Source of the DNA: CAVSIS01 sp963814875
Lineage (GTDB): Bacteria > Acidobacteriota > Thermoanaerobaculia > Thermoanaerobaculales > Sulfomarinibacteraceae
Assembly (NCBI GenBank): GCA_963814875.1
Contig: CAWFFJ010000018.1
Coordinates: 355,166 to 419,165 of the forward strand
Reading direction: 5' to 3'
DNA: 64,000 nucleotides
Below, piece after piece: positions 41,373 through 50,610 of the stretch. A program made the translations under genes and the position numbers. How positions within the stretch are numbered: position 1 is the stretch's first letter; each line of letters begins with the position of its first letter. The notes below the pieces were generated by a model. That model did not search any database, had not been told where the DNA came from, and was given only the letters and a program-made list of their open reading frames with translations.

Positions 41373-43504
41373 CACTCCCCCACCCCGAGTGCCTCGCGGA
41401 GGTCGCGGTGGCGCTCGTCCGCCACCTTCTCGAGCTGGGCTCGGATCTCGTACAGCCCGAGATCGGGCCACTGGCTGTAGCGCATCCGCGGACTGTCGAA
41501 CCTCCGGCCGGCGTTCTCCTCGACCCGTGCTATCGACCCAGCGGCATCCGCCGAACGGCCCTGCAGATCTTCGACGAAGGCGAGCATGATCTTGAGCCGC
41601 TGGTTCTCCGGCTGACGCGCGATGCCGACGGTCACGGTCTCGTGCGCACGATCGAGCTGGCCCTCGACGATCTGCACCCGAGCCAGTTCCTGGGTCGCGA
41701 CCGCGAGCACCCAGTCAGGGGGCGAGCCCTTCACGAGCGCGCCGAGCACCTTCGTCGCAGCATTCCGCCGCCCGAGCTGCGCGAGGTCGACGCCGAGTCG
41801 CAGCCTTCCCTCGGCGTGACCAGGCTCAACATCGACCAGCCTGCGCAGCGTGGTCTCCGCATCGCCCCGATGACCGGTGCGTTCCTGAAGGGCCGCGAGG
41901 CCGAGGAGCGCCGGCACGTAGCGCGAGTCGAAATCCAGAGCCCGCTCGAGCAGCGAACCTGCGGCAGCCGTTGCCGCGCCGTCGGTGAGATCGGAGGCGA
42001 GGCTCACGAGCACGCCGGGGGCGAAACCCTCGGGAACGACCTCGCGAGGTCCCTTGGCGACCGACTCGGCGAGCTCGGCCGCCAGTTGCCAGGAATGGGT
42101 CGCGAGCGCACTCTCCCGGTAGGCCGTGTAGGTCCGGTACAGGTCCCGATGGAGCAGCACCACCGGCGGAAGACTCCTCGGGACCTTCCGGAAGAGTCGG
42201 GATGCGGCCTTTGCTTCCTCCTTGCGAAGCTCGAACAGGCCCTTGGCAGGGTCGGCCGCGAACGCTGCGCGCTCGAGCTCGGCCACGGCTCGTCTCGCCC
42301 CGGCATCGTCTCCCGTGGCGAGCAGCTCGAGTGCCGCGAGGTAGGACGCACGCATCTCGCGAGAGCCCGCCGGCTCTGCGGGCGCCTCGACCGCAGCCGG
42401 CGTTTCCGGCTCCTCAGCAAGCTCGGCGATGCCGGCCCACGGCACTGCTACAGGAATCGGCAGTAGCACCGCCGGCAGCGTTGTCGTCACGATCTCGTCA
42501 CCGTTCGGGGTGCGCAGCGCCGCGATCAGCCGGTACTCGCCCGACGGGACGTCAAAGGGCTCGATCTGTCCGCGCGTGGTCCACGCAGTCGGCTGACCCC
42601 CCGCCTGTGGTACGGCCAGGTCGAATCTCGGCTCTTCGACCTCGCGTCCGTTCGGGTCGACGACCCTGAGCTGGAGCCGAGCTCCCTCCGGCCAGCCGTA
42701 ACCCGCAAGCTCGAAGCCCATCGGGCGGGAGACGTCGAGCACCGGCATCGCGGACGGAACCAGACCGTCGACGCACCCTCCGATCGGAAGTCCGTGTTGG
42801 CGCATCCCGACCCAGCGGACCTCCGGATCTGGGAAGAGCAGCGGCGAGAGACGAGGCTCGCCCGAGTCGGCTGCGAGCAGCCGGACCTCCGACCGGGTCA
42901 GCAGGAAGCGATCGGTCCCGTAGACACGCACCATCGCCCGCACCGACACCGTCCCGGGAGGCACCGCCATCCGGCCTTCGAACTTGAGCCCGCTCCGGTG
43001 CATCGCTGCGCGGATCGCGGGATCGCGAACGATCACCCCTTCCGCGAGATGGCCCTCAATGGACCCCTGCTCGCTGAGCACGTAGACGTAGACCGCAATC
43101 GGCACCCGGTCGTCGGGCGCCGCCTCGAGCAGACCGCCGCCGTCGAGCTCGAGGTACAACCGCAGCGGCACCAGCCCGTCGTCGCTCGCTTCAGCCTCCT
43201 GGCACAGCAGCATGACGCCAGGCAGATTGCCCCCGGTCTGTCCGGAGAGCAGCAGCGCCGCGGTCCGAGACTCGACGCCGCCGATTTCCATCGCCTCAAG
43301 AGCGTAGGTGCTCTGTGAAGGTGTCGCTGTGGGTTCTGCGGAGGGCGTCTGATCCGGCGGCCCCGCAGACGCCTGCTTGTCCGGCACCGGCGGCATCGGC
43401 GCAGGCAGGGCCTCCGGCGTCTGCGCGCTGGCCACAGCGGCCACGAGCGCGAGCACACCGAGGAGCAGAGCGGCCGACAGAGACCCGCCCTCAGGACGCG
43501 GCAT
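41372..43504 (-). CDS. Exported TPR protein between two VWA genes
   Basis: About 710 residues. The start at 43504 overlaps the upstream VWA gene by 14 nt and begins a signal peptide (GSLSAALLLGVLALVAAVASAQ). It has a Pro-rich linker, then beta-sandwich-like regions including FELAGYGWPEGARLQLRVVD and a stretch with GEYRLIAALRTPNG, then in the last 250 residues several tetratricopeptide repeats (YVPALLGLAALQERTGHRGDAET, GHAEGRLRLGVDLAQLGRRNAAT). Operon position suggests it forms a complex with the two VWA proteins, as in other VWA-TPR pairs (e.g. BatA/BatB), but no MoxR ATPase gene is present. Function unknown. Confidence 0.82.
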   Translation of the reverse strand: MPRPEGGSLSAALLLGVLALVAAVASAQTPEALPAPMPPVPDKQASAGPPDQTPSAEPTATPSQSTYALEAMEIGGVESRTAALLLSGQTGGNLPGVMLLCQEAEASDDGLVPLRLYLELDGGGLLEAAPDDRVPIAVYVYVLSEQGSIEGHLAEGVIVRDPAIRAAMHRSGLKFEGRMAVPPGTVSVRAMVRVYGTDRFLLTRSEVRLLAADSGEPRLSPLLFPDPEVRWVGMRQHGLPIGGCVDGLVPSAMPVLDVSRPMGFELAGYGWPEGARLQLRVVDPNGREVEEPRFDLAVPQAGGQPTAWTTRGQIEPFDVPSGEYRLIAALRTPNGDEIVTTTLPAVLLPIPVAVPWAGIAELAEEPETPAAVEAPAEPAGSREMRASYLAALELLATGDDAGARRAVAELERAAFAADPAKGLFELRKEEAKAASRLFRKVPRSLPPVVLLHRDLYRTYTAYRESALATHSWQLAAELAESVAKGPREVVPEGFAPGVLVSLASDLTDGAATAAAGSLLERALDFDSRYVPALLGLAALQERTGHRGDAETTLRRLVDVEPGHAEGRLRLGVDLAQLGRRNAATKVLGALVKGSPPDWVLAVATQELARVQIVEGQLDRAHETVTVGIARQPENQRLKIMLAFVEDLQGRSADAAGSIARVEENAGRRFDSPRMRYSQWPDLGLYEIRAQLEKVADERHRDLREALGVGE

Positions 43505-45386
43505 GCGCCTTCTCGCCTGCAGCCGGCGGCTGGATGTCAACCTCGAGCGTCGTGGTGGCTTCCGTTCGCGCGACCTCGTCGCGGACGCCGACGGCAATAC
43601 GCTGTGGCCCGGAACGCATCTGCAGCCCGAGCACGAATCCGGCACTCTGGTGGAGCGCGGTGAGGAGCTGGTCGTTCGTGACCGAGATCGGGTACTCGCG
43701 GCGCTGGATCGGGGACATCCCGCCGTCCTGGCTCCGCACCACGAGCAGGATCGTGATCCGACCCGAGTGCTCAGATTCGAGTGGAACCAGGACGAGCTGG
43801 TCGAGAGGAACCTGGACCATCACCGGAACCATGAACGTCCCGTCGCCTTTCGGACGGACCTCCTGGGTCTCGACGGAGATACCGAGCGAGTTCTCGGTGA
43901 CGCCGAGAACGGCGGCGGCCAAGGTCCGATCGGCCATCCGATCGGCCGCGCTCGAGTCCAGATAGCCCTCGCGGTGGCGGACCTTCACCCCGTCGCGGCG
44001 CACCCGCACCGTCAGCGTATGGTAGGTGTCGTCGCCAAGGTGATCGGGCCGATAGCCCAGGGAGTAGTACGCGGCGAGCTCCTCGGAGACTTCACCGAGA
44101 CGGTCGGACAGACCCGGCGAGTTGGCGAACGTCCTGCCGCCGGTACCACCGGCCAAGTACATGACGGACTGCTCCTCGGCCATCGCCTGGAGCGCCTCGG
44201 CGCCACCACCCGCGCCGATGTTTCCGCGCCCCTCGGCGGAGACCCGAGCACCGATCTTGGAGCCCATGTTCGACAGGGTGTAGAAGCTCACCCGCTGCCC
44301 GTTGGCGAAGTGCACCAGCTCTCGGAAGTCCTCAGAGAGGTCGAAGCGGCGCGCCTCGTTGAAAGACACCGTGCCCATCTGGCGGGCGACCTCCGGGAAG
44401 GCCTGCTCCCAGGCGACGAAGAGTCCCTCGCCGGGCCGCATCTCGAGCCCGTCGCTCACCAGCAGGATCGCTTTTCGTCCTGGCACTCCCGAGAGCGAAC
44501 GCACGAACTCCTGAAGATTGCCGAGGGCGTGCCGTGTTCGCTGGCGACTCGCCTCGGCGTAGGCCCGGATCTGCGGTATGTAGCCGCGCGCCTGTTCCAG
44601 AACACCCTCGCCCATCTGCGACCCGACACGGCCGACGCCGCCGTTGTTGGAACCCGACTGCAGTCCCGGCTGGCTCGTTCCGGCGAGGGCCGACGAGGTG
44701 CTCTGGATGTCGTGCAGAATCTGCATCCGCTCCAGATCCGCGCTCAGGGCGGCTTCGCCCGCGATCGTGTCGAGAGCTGCGACAAGCTCGGAAGGGTCGT
44801 TCGTGAACGGTACCCGCAGGTGCACCGACCCGTCATAGGTCACGAACATCAGCTGCAGGTGCTCGGGGAGGTCCTGGGCGAGGAAATCGCGGAGGTGGTT
44901 GAACGTCGCGCGCCGGGTCTGGGGTGCGAGGTTGAGGTCGTCGAGGTAGATGACCAGGTACGACGCCTGTTCGGGTGGCGGCTCCTCCTGGACAGCCGCA
45001 GCATTGATCGCGGCCTCCGGCGCCGCAGTGGCGACCTGCGGCGCGGCGTAGAAGTTCGTCACCTCGACCGGTACCCCGTCCTCGAAGACCTCGAAATCCG
45101 CGGGAGTGAGGCCCGCGACCGGGTGACCTTGGCCATCGGAGACGTAGACCTCGACGTTGACCAACGGCACTTCGACCGGCTCGAAGAAAGCGTGTGCTGG
45201 ATCGCCGGGTCGCTGCGCCAGTGCGATGCCGGCCACGAAGACGACGAACAGGACGGCAAGCGCCGCCGCTCTACGTCGTACCGCCCGGGGTCGGCCCTCC
45301 CCGCGAGGCCAGGGCTCGCCGCGATCCCACCGCGGGCACCTGCCCGCACCGCGATCCACGACACCAGGGTGATCAGAACTCCTCAC
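43491..45386 (-). CDS. Exported VWFA-related domain protein with degenerate MIDAS
   Basis: About 631 residues. The GTG at 45386 is chosen for GGGAGGC 6 nt upstream. A membrane signal (AAALAVLFVVFVAGIALAQ) is preceded by a basic leader. Next comes the segment VPLVNVEVYVSDGQGHPVAGLTP-type with FEVFEDGV, then a VWA fold where the MIDAS DxSxS is replaced by LDDLNL, as is usual in the acidobacterial VWFA-related family. Residues near 240-275 form a Gly/Ser/Gln-rich insertion. YYSLGYRPDHLGDDTYH closes the VWA, followed by a beta-rich domain. It is the first gene of the VWA-TPR-VWA operon. Confidence 0.88.
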   Translation of the reverse strand: MRSSDHPGVVDRGAGRCPRWDRGEPWPRGEGRPRAVRRRAAALAVLFVVFVAGIALAQRPGDPAHAFFEPVEVPLVNVEVYVSDGQGHPVAGLTPADFEVFEDGVPVEVTNFYAAPQVATAAPEAAINAAAVQEEPPPEQASYLVIYLDDLNLAPQTRRATFNHLRDFLAQDLPEHLQLMFVTYDGSVHLRVPFTNDPSELVAALDTIAGEAALSADLERMQILHDIQSTSSALAGTSQPGLQSGSNNGGVGRVGSQMGEGVLEQARGYIPQIRAYAEASRQRTRHALGNLQEFVRSLSGVPGRKAILLVSDGLEMRPGEGLFVAWEQAFPEVARQMGTVSFNEARRFDLSEDFRELVHFANGQRVSFYTLSNMGSKIGARVSAEGRGNIGAGGGAEALQAMAEEQSVMYLAGGTGGRTFANSPGLSDRLGEVSEELAAYYSLGYRPDHLGDDTYHTLTVRVRRDGVKVRHREGYLDSSAADRMADRTLAAAVLGVTENSLGISVETQEVRPKGDGTFMVPVMVQVPLDQLVLVPLESEHSGRITILLVVRSQDGGMSPIQRREYPISVTNDQLLTALHQSAGFVLGLQMRSGPQRIAVGVRDEVARTEATTTLEVDIQPPAAGEKAHAAS

Positions 45387-45923
45387 GACGGCCTCCCGTT
45401 CGAGCACGAACGACGACGCGATCCGGTACGGCGGTCGTGCCCGCTCATGCCCGTGCCGCAAACGTACACCTCGCATGCGAGCACGCCCTCACGATCGCCG
45501 TCCATCCGCGCGGATCATGCACCCCTTAGGTCCACGCCGCAATACCTCACCTCACCGGCACCGTTGATCCGGAACACCGCCCTGCAGCTGCCGGCCCTGA
45601 AAAGCTACGCTCAGGAACTCTCGAGGTTTCGCCGATCCCACGGGCGGAACGCGTGGTCGCCGCGAGAGCCTGTGAGCCTCCGCCGCCAACCATCCTTCGC
45701 TAGGAGCCTGTAGGGCATAGGCCCGGCGAGGCTCGTAGTGTGTGGGAGGGTTCGTGTGGGCCTCTGCCCCACAGCCTCCTTAAGACATCTTCTCATCGAT
45801 CGCGTGCGCGGTGATGGGCGTGCACGGCCACCGCAGGATGGGCAGGGCCGATCCGCCGGTCCCGCGACCGGTCCAAGCAGCGGTCACGCGCCGGCACGCC
45901 TCCCGCCTGGCGTCGGGAGTACC
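45387..45923. other. 537-bp intergenic region without a supported gene
   Basis: Separates the divergent VWA operon and EamA transporter gene, so it should carry both promoters. Short ORFs on either strand (e.g. 45611-45796 minus) look like chance frames. The part at 45690-45790 has self-complementary pieces (GTGGG/CCCAC around 45755-45775; repeated GGAGCCT/AGGCTC blocks), suggesting a structured leader or repeat remnant. I could not match it to a known riboswitch. Confidence 0.4.
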
Positions 45924-46871
45924 ATGACGCCGCCGGCCGGGTGCGCCGGCGGGGTCATCATGCAGGCTGGGCTCACCCCACCTCGGGCCGTCGATCGACT
46001 GGCCATCGTCATCGCCGCGCTGCTGTTCTCGACCGGCGGCGCGGCGATCAAGGCGACCGTTCTGTCGAGCTGGCAGGTCGCGTTCTTGCGATCCGGAATT
46101 GCGGCCGTAGCGCTGGTGGTGCTCCTGCCGGCCGCCCGACGTCGCTGGACACTTCGCACAGTCGTCGTCGGCGTGGCCTATGCCACGACGATGATCCTCT
46201 ACGTCTCGGCCAACAAGCTGACCACCGCCGCCAACACGATCTTCCTGCAGGCGACGGCACCTCTGTACATCCTAGCGTTGGGCCCGTGGCTCCTGCGGGA
46301 GCGGGTCCGACGTCGTGACCTCGTCTTCATGGCGGTGCTCGCGCTCGGAATGTCGATGTTCTTCGTGGGCCGTCAGCAGAGCTTCGCGACCGCACCCGCG
46401 CCGCTGGCCGGGAACCTCCTCGCGCTTGGTTCGGGCGTCACGTGGGCCCTGACCCTGCTCGGCATCCGGTGGCTCGGACGAGATCTGCACCACGGCGAGG
46501 GATCGCTCGCGGCGGTGACCTGCGGCAACCTGATCGCTTGCCTGATAGCCGCACCGATGGCGTTCCCGCTCGGGCACCCTCGGGCCGACGACTGGGCGGT
46601 GATCGCGTTCCTCGGGGTGTTCCAGATCGGGCTCGCCTACGTTGCTCTGACCCGCGGGATGGCGCGTGTCCCGGCCTTCGAATCATCCCTGCTGCTGCTT
46701 GCCGAGCCGGTGCTCAACCCGGTCTGGGCATGGCTCATCCACGGCGAACGGCCGGGAGCTGGAGCTGCCGCCGGGGGTGTGCTGATCCTGGGCGCGACGG
46801 TGGTCAAAACCTGGATCGACGGCCGGGCTACCCCAGGAGGCCGCAGCGACATCGAGCCGGATGCGCGATAA
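45924..46871 (+). CDS. EamA family (DMT superfamily) transporter
   Basis: About 315 residues with ten hydrophobic segments arranged as two EamA repeats; the first begins AIVIAALLFSTGGAAIKAT, the second at about LAGNLLALGSGVTWALTLLGIR. Motifs such as ANTIFLQATAPLYILALGPWLLRE and LAEPVLNPVWAWLIHGE are typical of the family, whose members export amino acids, metabolites or nucleotides. The ATG at 45924 has CGGGAG upstream; an ATG at 45960 is possible. It ends 18 nt before malic enzyme, so the two may form an operon. Confidence 0.9.
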   Translation: MTPPAGCAGGVIMQAGLTPPRAVDRLAIVIAALLFSTGGAAIKATVLSSWQVAFLRSGIAAVALVVLLPAARRRWTLRTVVVGVAYATTMILYVSANKLTTAANTIFLQATAPLYILALGPWLLRERVRRRDLVFMAVLALGMSMFFVGRQQSFATAPAPLAGNLLALGSGVTWALTLLGIRWLGRDLHHGEGSLAAVTCGNLIACLIAAPMAFPLGHPRADDWAVIAFLGVFQIGLAYVALTRGMARVPAFESSLLLLAEPVLNPVWAWLIHGERPGAGAAAGGVLILGATVVKTWIDGRATPGGRSDIEPDAR

Positions 46872-46889
46872 TTCCCCAAGGAGGCCTCC

Positions 46890-48617
46890 GTGAAGAGCTT
46901 CGACTTCAAGATCGACCCGCTCACCAACGAGCAGTACCTGGAGGTCTACCTCCGGGGCCAGGAGCTGCTCACCGACCCGCTGCTCAACAAGGGCTCCTAC
47001 TTCACGATCGAGGAGCGCGCCTCGCTCGGCCTGATCGGCCTCCTGCCGCACGGCGTGTCGACCATCGAGGAGGAGGTCAGCCGGGCGCTCGAAAGCTACC
47101 GCCGCAAGCCGGACGACCTCGAGCGCTACCTCTTCCTGCTCGGCCTCCTCAACCGCAACGAGACGCTGTTCTACCGCCTGCTCGCGGAGAACCTCACCGA
47201 GATGCTGCCGATCGTGTACACCCCGACGGTCGGGCAGGCCTGCCAGCAGCTGTCCCGCATCATGCGGCGCGCACGCGGCGTGTACGTCAACCCCGAGAAC
47301 ATCGGCGCCATCGACCAGATCTTTGCCAACGTCCCGCTCCCCCACGTCACTCTGATGGTGGTCACGGACGGCGAGCGCATCCTCGGCCTCGGCGATCTCG
47401 GAGCCGACGGCATGGGCATCCCGGTCGGCAAGGTCAGCCTCTACGTCGCCGCCGGGGGCCTTCACCCCGCCTGCTGCCTGCCGGTCTGCCTCGATGTCGG
47501 CACCGGAAACCGCAAGCTGCTCGAGGACCCGCTCTACCTCGGCTACCGCCACCCACGCCTCGAGGGAAAGGCCTACTGGACCTTCATCGAGCGCTTCGTG
47601 CTCGGCGTCAGGCGCAGCTTCCCGGACGCTCTCGTGCAGTGGGAGGACTTCGCCAAGCACAAGGCGTTCACCCTGCTCGAGCGGTACCGGGAGCGTGTGC
47701 TCAGCTTTGATGACGACATCCAGGGCACCGGCGCCACGGCGACGGCAGCCATGATGACCGCAGTCCGGATCAAGGGCCGGAAGTTCTCCGACGAGCGCTT
47801 CTGTATCGTCGGCTTCGGCCAGGCCGGATGGGGAACCGCTGCCAACCTCCGCGCCGTGCTCGAGAGCGAAGGCCTCACACCGGAGGAGATCCGACAGCGC
47901 ATCTTCGCGGTCGACGCCCAGGGTCTGCTGCTCGAGGACGACCCGGCCGTCGACGACGTCCAGCGGCCGTTCGCCCAGCCGCGCGACGCCGTCGCCGGGT
48001 GGACGCTCGAGAACCCGGACCGGATCGGCATCGCCGACGTCATCCGCAATGCCAAGCCCACCGCCCTGGTCGGCTACACCGCCGTCAAGGGACTGTTCAG
48101 CGAGCGGATCCTGCGCTTGATGGCCGAGGCCGACGAGCGGCCGGTGATCCTCGCCCTGTCCAACCCCACCTCCCAGTCGGAGTGCACGCCTGAGGAGGCC
48201 CTGCGGCTCACCGGCGGACGAGCGCTGGTCGCCACCGGAAGCCCTTTCCCCCCGGTCCACTTGCGCAGCAAGACCATCGTGACCTCGCAGTGCAACAACC
48301 TCTATGTCTTCCCCGGAGTCGGCCTGGGCGCCTTGGTCGCACGATCACCGAAGGTCACGGACAGGATGTTCACCGCCGCCGCGAGGGCACTGAGCTCGAT
48401 CGTAAGCGCCGCAGAGGAGCAGCAGGGCCTGCTGCTGCCCCGGATGCAGTCGATTCGCGCGGTCGCGTCCCGGGTTGCCGTCGCCGTGGCGATCGAAGCC
48501 CGCGACTCCGGTCTCGGCCGCCTGCTCGGCGACGACGAGCTGGTCGAGCTGGTGGGTCGCGCGCACTGGGAGCCGCGCTACATTCCCTACCGCCCTGGGG
48601 CTCACTTCCATTCATAG
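46890..48617 (+). CDS. maeA: NAD-dependent malic enzyme
   Basis: A 575-residue malic enzyme of the long SfcA/MaeA type, decarboxylating malate to pyruvate. Motifs: LPIVYTPTVGQACQ near residue 105, RILGLGDLGADGMGIP (malate and metal site), the metal-binding FDDDIQGTGATA near residue 272, the nucleotide loop IVGFGQAGWG, and the C-terminal SNPTSQSEC. The start is GTG with an AAGGAGG site 5 nt upstream. The last codons and the TAG lie inside a perfect 24-bp hairpin. It precedes malate synthase in the same direction, so the two may jointly set malate/pyruvate flux. Confidence 0.96.
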   Translation: MKSFDFKIDPLTNEQYLEVYLRGQELLTDPLLNKGSYFTIEERASLGLIGLLPHGVSTIEEEVSRALESYRRKPDDLERYLFLLGLLNRNETLFYRLLAENLTEMLPIVYTPTVGQACQQLSRIMRRARGVYVNPENIGAIDQIFANVPLPHVTLMVVTDGERILGLGDLGADGMGIPVGKVSLYVAAGGLHPACCLPVCLDVGTGNRKLLEDPLYLGYRHPRLEGKAYWTFIERFVLGVRRSFPDALVQWEDFAKHKAFTLLERYRERVLSFDDDIQGTGATATAAMMTAVRIKGRKFSDERFCIVGFGQAGWGTAANLRAVLESEGLTPEEIRQRIFAVDAQGLLLEDDPAVDDVQRPFAQPRDAVAGWTLENPDRIGIADVIRNAKPTALVGYTAVKGLFSERILRLMAEADERPVILALSNPTSQSECTPEEALRLTGGRALVATGSPFPPVHLRSKTIVTSQCNNLYVFPGVGLGALVARSPKVTDRMFTAAARALSSIVSAAEEQQGLLLPRMQSIRAVASRVAVAVAIEARDSGLGRLLGDDELVELVGRAHWEPRYIPYRPGAHFHS

Positions 48618-48660
48618 GGTGCAGCCTTCGCCCTCTGGCGAAGGCTGCACCCTATGAATG
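48609..48660. repeat. Perfect 24-bp hairpin spanning the malic enzyme stop codon
   Basis: The arms 48609-48632 and 48637-48660 are perfectly complementary with a CTCT loop; the core is GGGTGCAGCCTTCGCC. The malic enzyme stop (48615-48617) is in the left arm. No T-run follows, so it is not a textbook terminator; it may be a REP-like element. The following 220 bp to malate synthase hold no other clear feature. Confidence 0.85.
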
Positions 48661-48881
48661 TAGGGAAGGACGCCTTCAGAGCACGGGTCCGCAGGGGTTC
48701 GCTCAAGGGGCCAGCCTCGCGACGGGACTGTCACGCGATGACACTGTGCGGCGAAATTTCCCCCGTGGGCGCCGCGTTGCGTGCCGCAACAGCCCCCGGG
48801 GCGCAGGCGCCCGGAATCCGCCCGCCACGGGGTCGGGCAGCCGCACACCGGCTGGTGATGCGCCGCACTGGAGGATGAGAC

Positions 48882-50477
48882 GTGAGTGAGAGGGTGTTGC
48901 CGCGCGGAGTCGAGCTCCTCGGACCGATGCAGGATGATTGGTGGACCGTGCTGAGCCCCGAGGCGCTCGGCCTGGTCGTCGCCTTGGAACGGGAGTTCGG
49001 GGCGCGGCGACGTGAGCTGCTCGCCCGCCGCTGCGAGCGTCAGGCCGCCTTCGACGCCGGTGAGCTCCCTGATTTCTTGAGCTCGACCGCGGCGATCCGG
49101 GCCGCCGACTGGAAGGTGGCGCCGATCCCCGCCGACCTCCTGGACCGGCGGGTGGAGATCACCGGCCCGCCCGACCGCAAGATGGTCATCAACGCGCTCA
49201 ACTCCGGCGCACGGGTCTTCATGGCCGACTTCGAGGATGCCAACTCGCCCACCTGGAGCAACTGCCTCGACGGGCACATCAACCTGAAGGACGCGGTTCG
49301 GCGTACGATCCGGCACGAGCAGGCGGGAAAGGTCTATCAGCTCGGCGACACGACCGCCACGCTGATGGTCCGCCCCCGCGGCTGGCACCTGCCGGAGAAG
49401 CACCTCAGCATCGACGGTCGACCGGTGTCCGGCTCGCTGTTCGACTTCGGTCTGTTCTTCGCCCACAACGCGGCCGAGCTGCTCGAACGCGGCTCCGGCC
49501 CATACTTCTACCTGCCCAAGCTCGAGAACCACCTCGAGGCCCGCTTGTGGAACGACGTGTTCGTGTTCGCCCAAGAGCACGTCGGCGTTCCCCGCGGCAG
49601 CATCCGGGCGACGGTCCTGATCGAGACCATCACTGCGGTCTTCGAGATGGACGAGATCCTGTACGAGCTGCGTGAGCACTCGGCCGGCCTCAACTGCGGT
49701 CGGTGGGACTACATCTTCAGCTTCATCAAAAAGTTCCGGAGCCGGCCCGAGTTCGTGTTTCCGGATCGCGCCGAGGTCGGGATGACCACCCACTGCATGC
49801 ACGCCTACTCGCTCGAGGCGATCCGCACCTGCCATCGCCGAGGCGCCCACGCGATGGGCGGTATGGCGGCCCAGATTCCGATCAAGAACGACCCTGCTGC
49901 GAACGAGGCCGCCATGGCCAAGGTCCGCGTGGACAAAGAGCGCGAGTCGCGCGACGGGCATGACGGCACCTGGGTCGCCCATCCGGGGCTGGTCCCGCTC
50001 GCGGCCGAGATCTTCAACGCCAACATGACGACTCCGAACCAGATCCACCGACTGCGCGAGGACGTCAAGGTGACGCGCGACGACCTGCTCGCGGTCCCGA
50101 CAGGCCCGATCACCGCGCACGGCCTGCGGGTCAACATCGACGTCGGCATCCAGTACCTCGAGGCGTGGCTCGGCGGCAACGGCTGCGTCCCGATCTACAA
50201 CCTGATGGAGGACGCGGCGACCTCGGAGATCTCGCGCACGCAGGTCTGGCAGTGGGTTCGCCATCCCGCCGGCGTCCTCGACGACGGCCGCCGGATCACC
50301 GCCGACCTGGTCCGCGCGTTGATCCCGGAGGAGCTCACCCACATCGAAGAGCTGCTCGGCCGCGAGCGTTACGTCGGCGGCCACTTCGAGCTCGCATCGC
50401 AGCTCTTCGAACGCCTCGCGACCGCACCCGAGCTGGCGGAGTTCCTCACCTTGGTCGCTTACGAGCACCTCGACTGA
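48882..50477 (+). CDS. aceB: Malate synthase A
   Basis: A 531-residue malate synthase of isoform A length, condensing glyoxylate with acetyl-CoA to malate. Signatures include the N-terminal PRGVELLGP, FMADFEDANSPTW, VLIETITAVFEMDEILYELR (catalytic-region Glu residues), LNCGRWDYIFSFIKKF (family signature), and the C-terminal YLEAWLGGNGCVPIYNLMEDAATSEISR with the general acid/base Asp. The start is GTG with GGAGGA upstream. Isocitrate lyase is absent from the window; the aminotransferase downstream suggests glyoxylate may also come from or go to glycine. Confidence 0.96.
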   Translation: MSERVLPRGVELLGPMQDDWWTVLSPEALGLVVALEREFGARRRELLARRCERQAAFDAGELPDFLSSTAAIRAADWKVAPIPADLLDRRVEITGPPDRKMVINALNSGARVFMADFEDANSPTWSNCLDGHINLKDAVRRTIRHEQAGKVYQLGDTTATLMVRPRGWHLPEKHLSIDGRPVSGSLFDFGLFFAHNAAELLERGSGPYFYLPKLENHLEARLWNDVFVFAQEHVGVPRGSIRATVLIETITAVFEMDEILYELREHSAGLNCGRWDYIFSFIKKFRSRPEFVFPDRAEVGMTTHCMHAYSLEAIRTCHRRGAHAMGGMAAQIPIKNDPAANEAAMAKVRVDKERESRDGHDGTWVAHPGLVPLAAEIFNANMTTPNQIHRLREDVKVTRDDLLAVPTGPITAHGLRVNIDVGIQYLEAWLGGNGCVPIYNLMEDAATSEISRTQVWQWVRHPAGVLDDGRRITADLVRALIPEELTHIEELLGRERYVGGHFELASQLFERLATAPELAEFLTLVAYEHLD

Positions 50478-50610
50478 GCCTCGAACCCGACGCTCAAGGA
50501 GGCATCAACTTCGGCCGGACACGGACAGCCGTGGCCCGGCTGAGTTTTCGGATACCATGCGAGTCACGGGACTGGCACGGTCCGACTCCACCCCGAGGGA
50601 GGTATCGAGC

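Noticed and set aside
45611..45796. 61-codon minus-strand ORF in the long spacer
   Set aside because: Arg-rich, no ribosome site, no similarity that I recognise; treated as chance reading of the unexplained spacer.
48612..50468. 618-codon minus-strand open frame opposite malate synthase
   Set aside because: Antisense shadow caused by high GC and codon bias; composition is Arg/Asp/Val-rich with no domain, while the plus strand encodes an unambiguous malate synthase.
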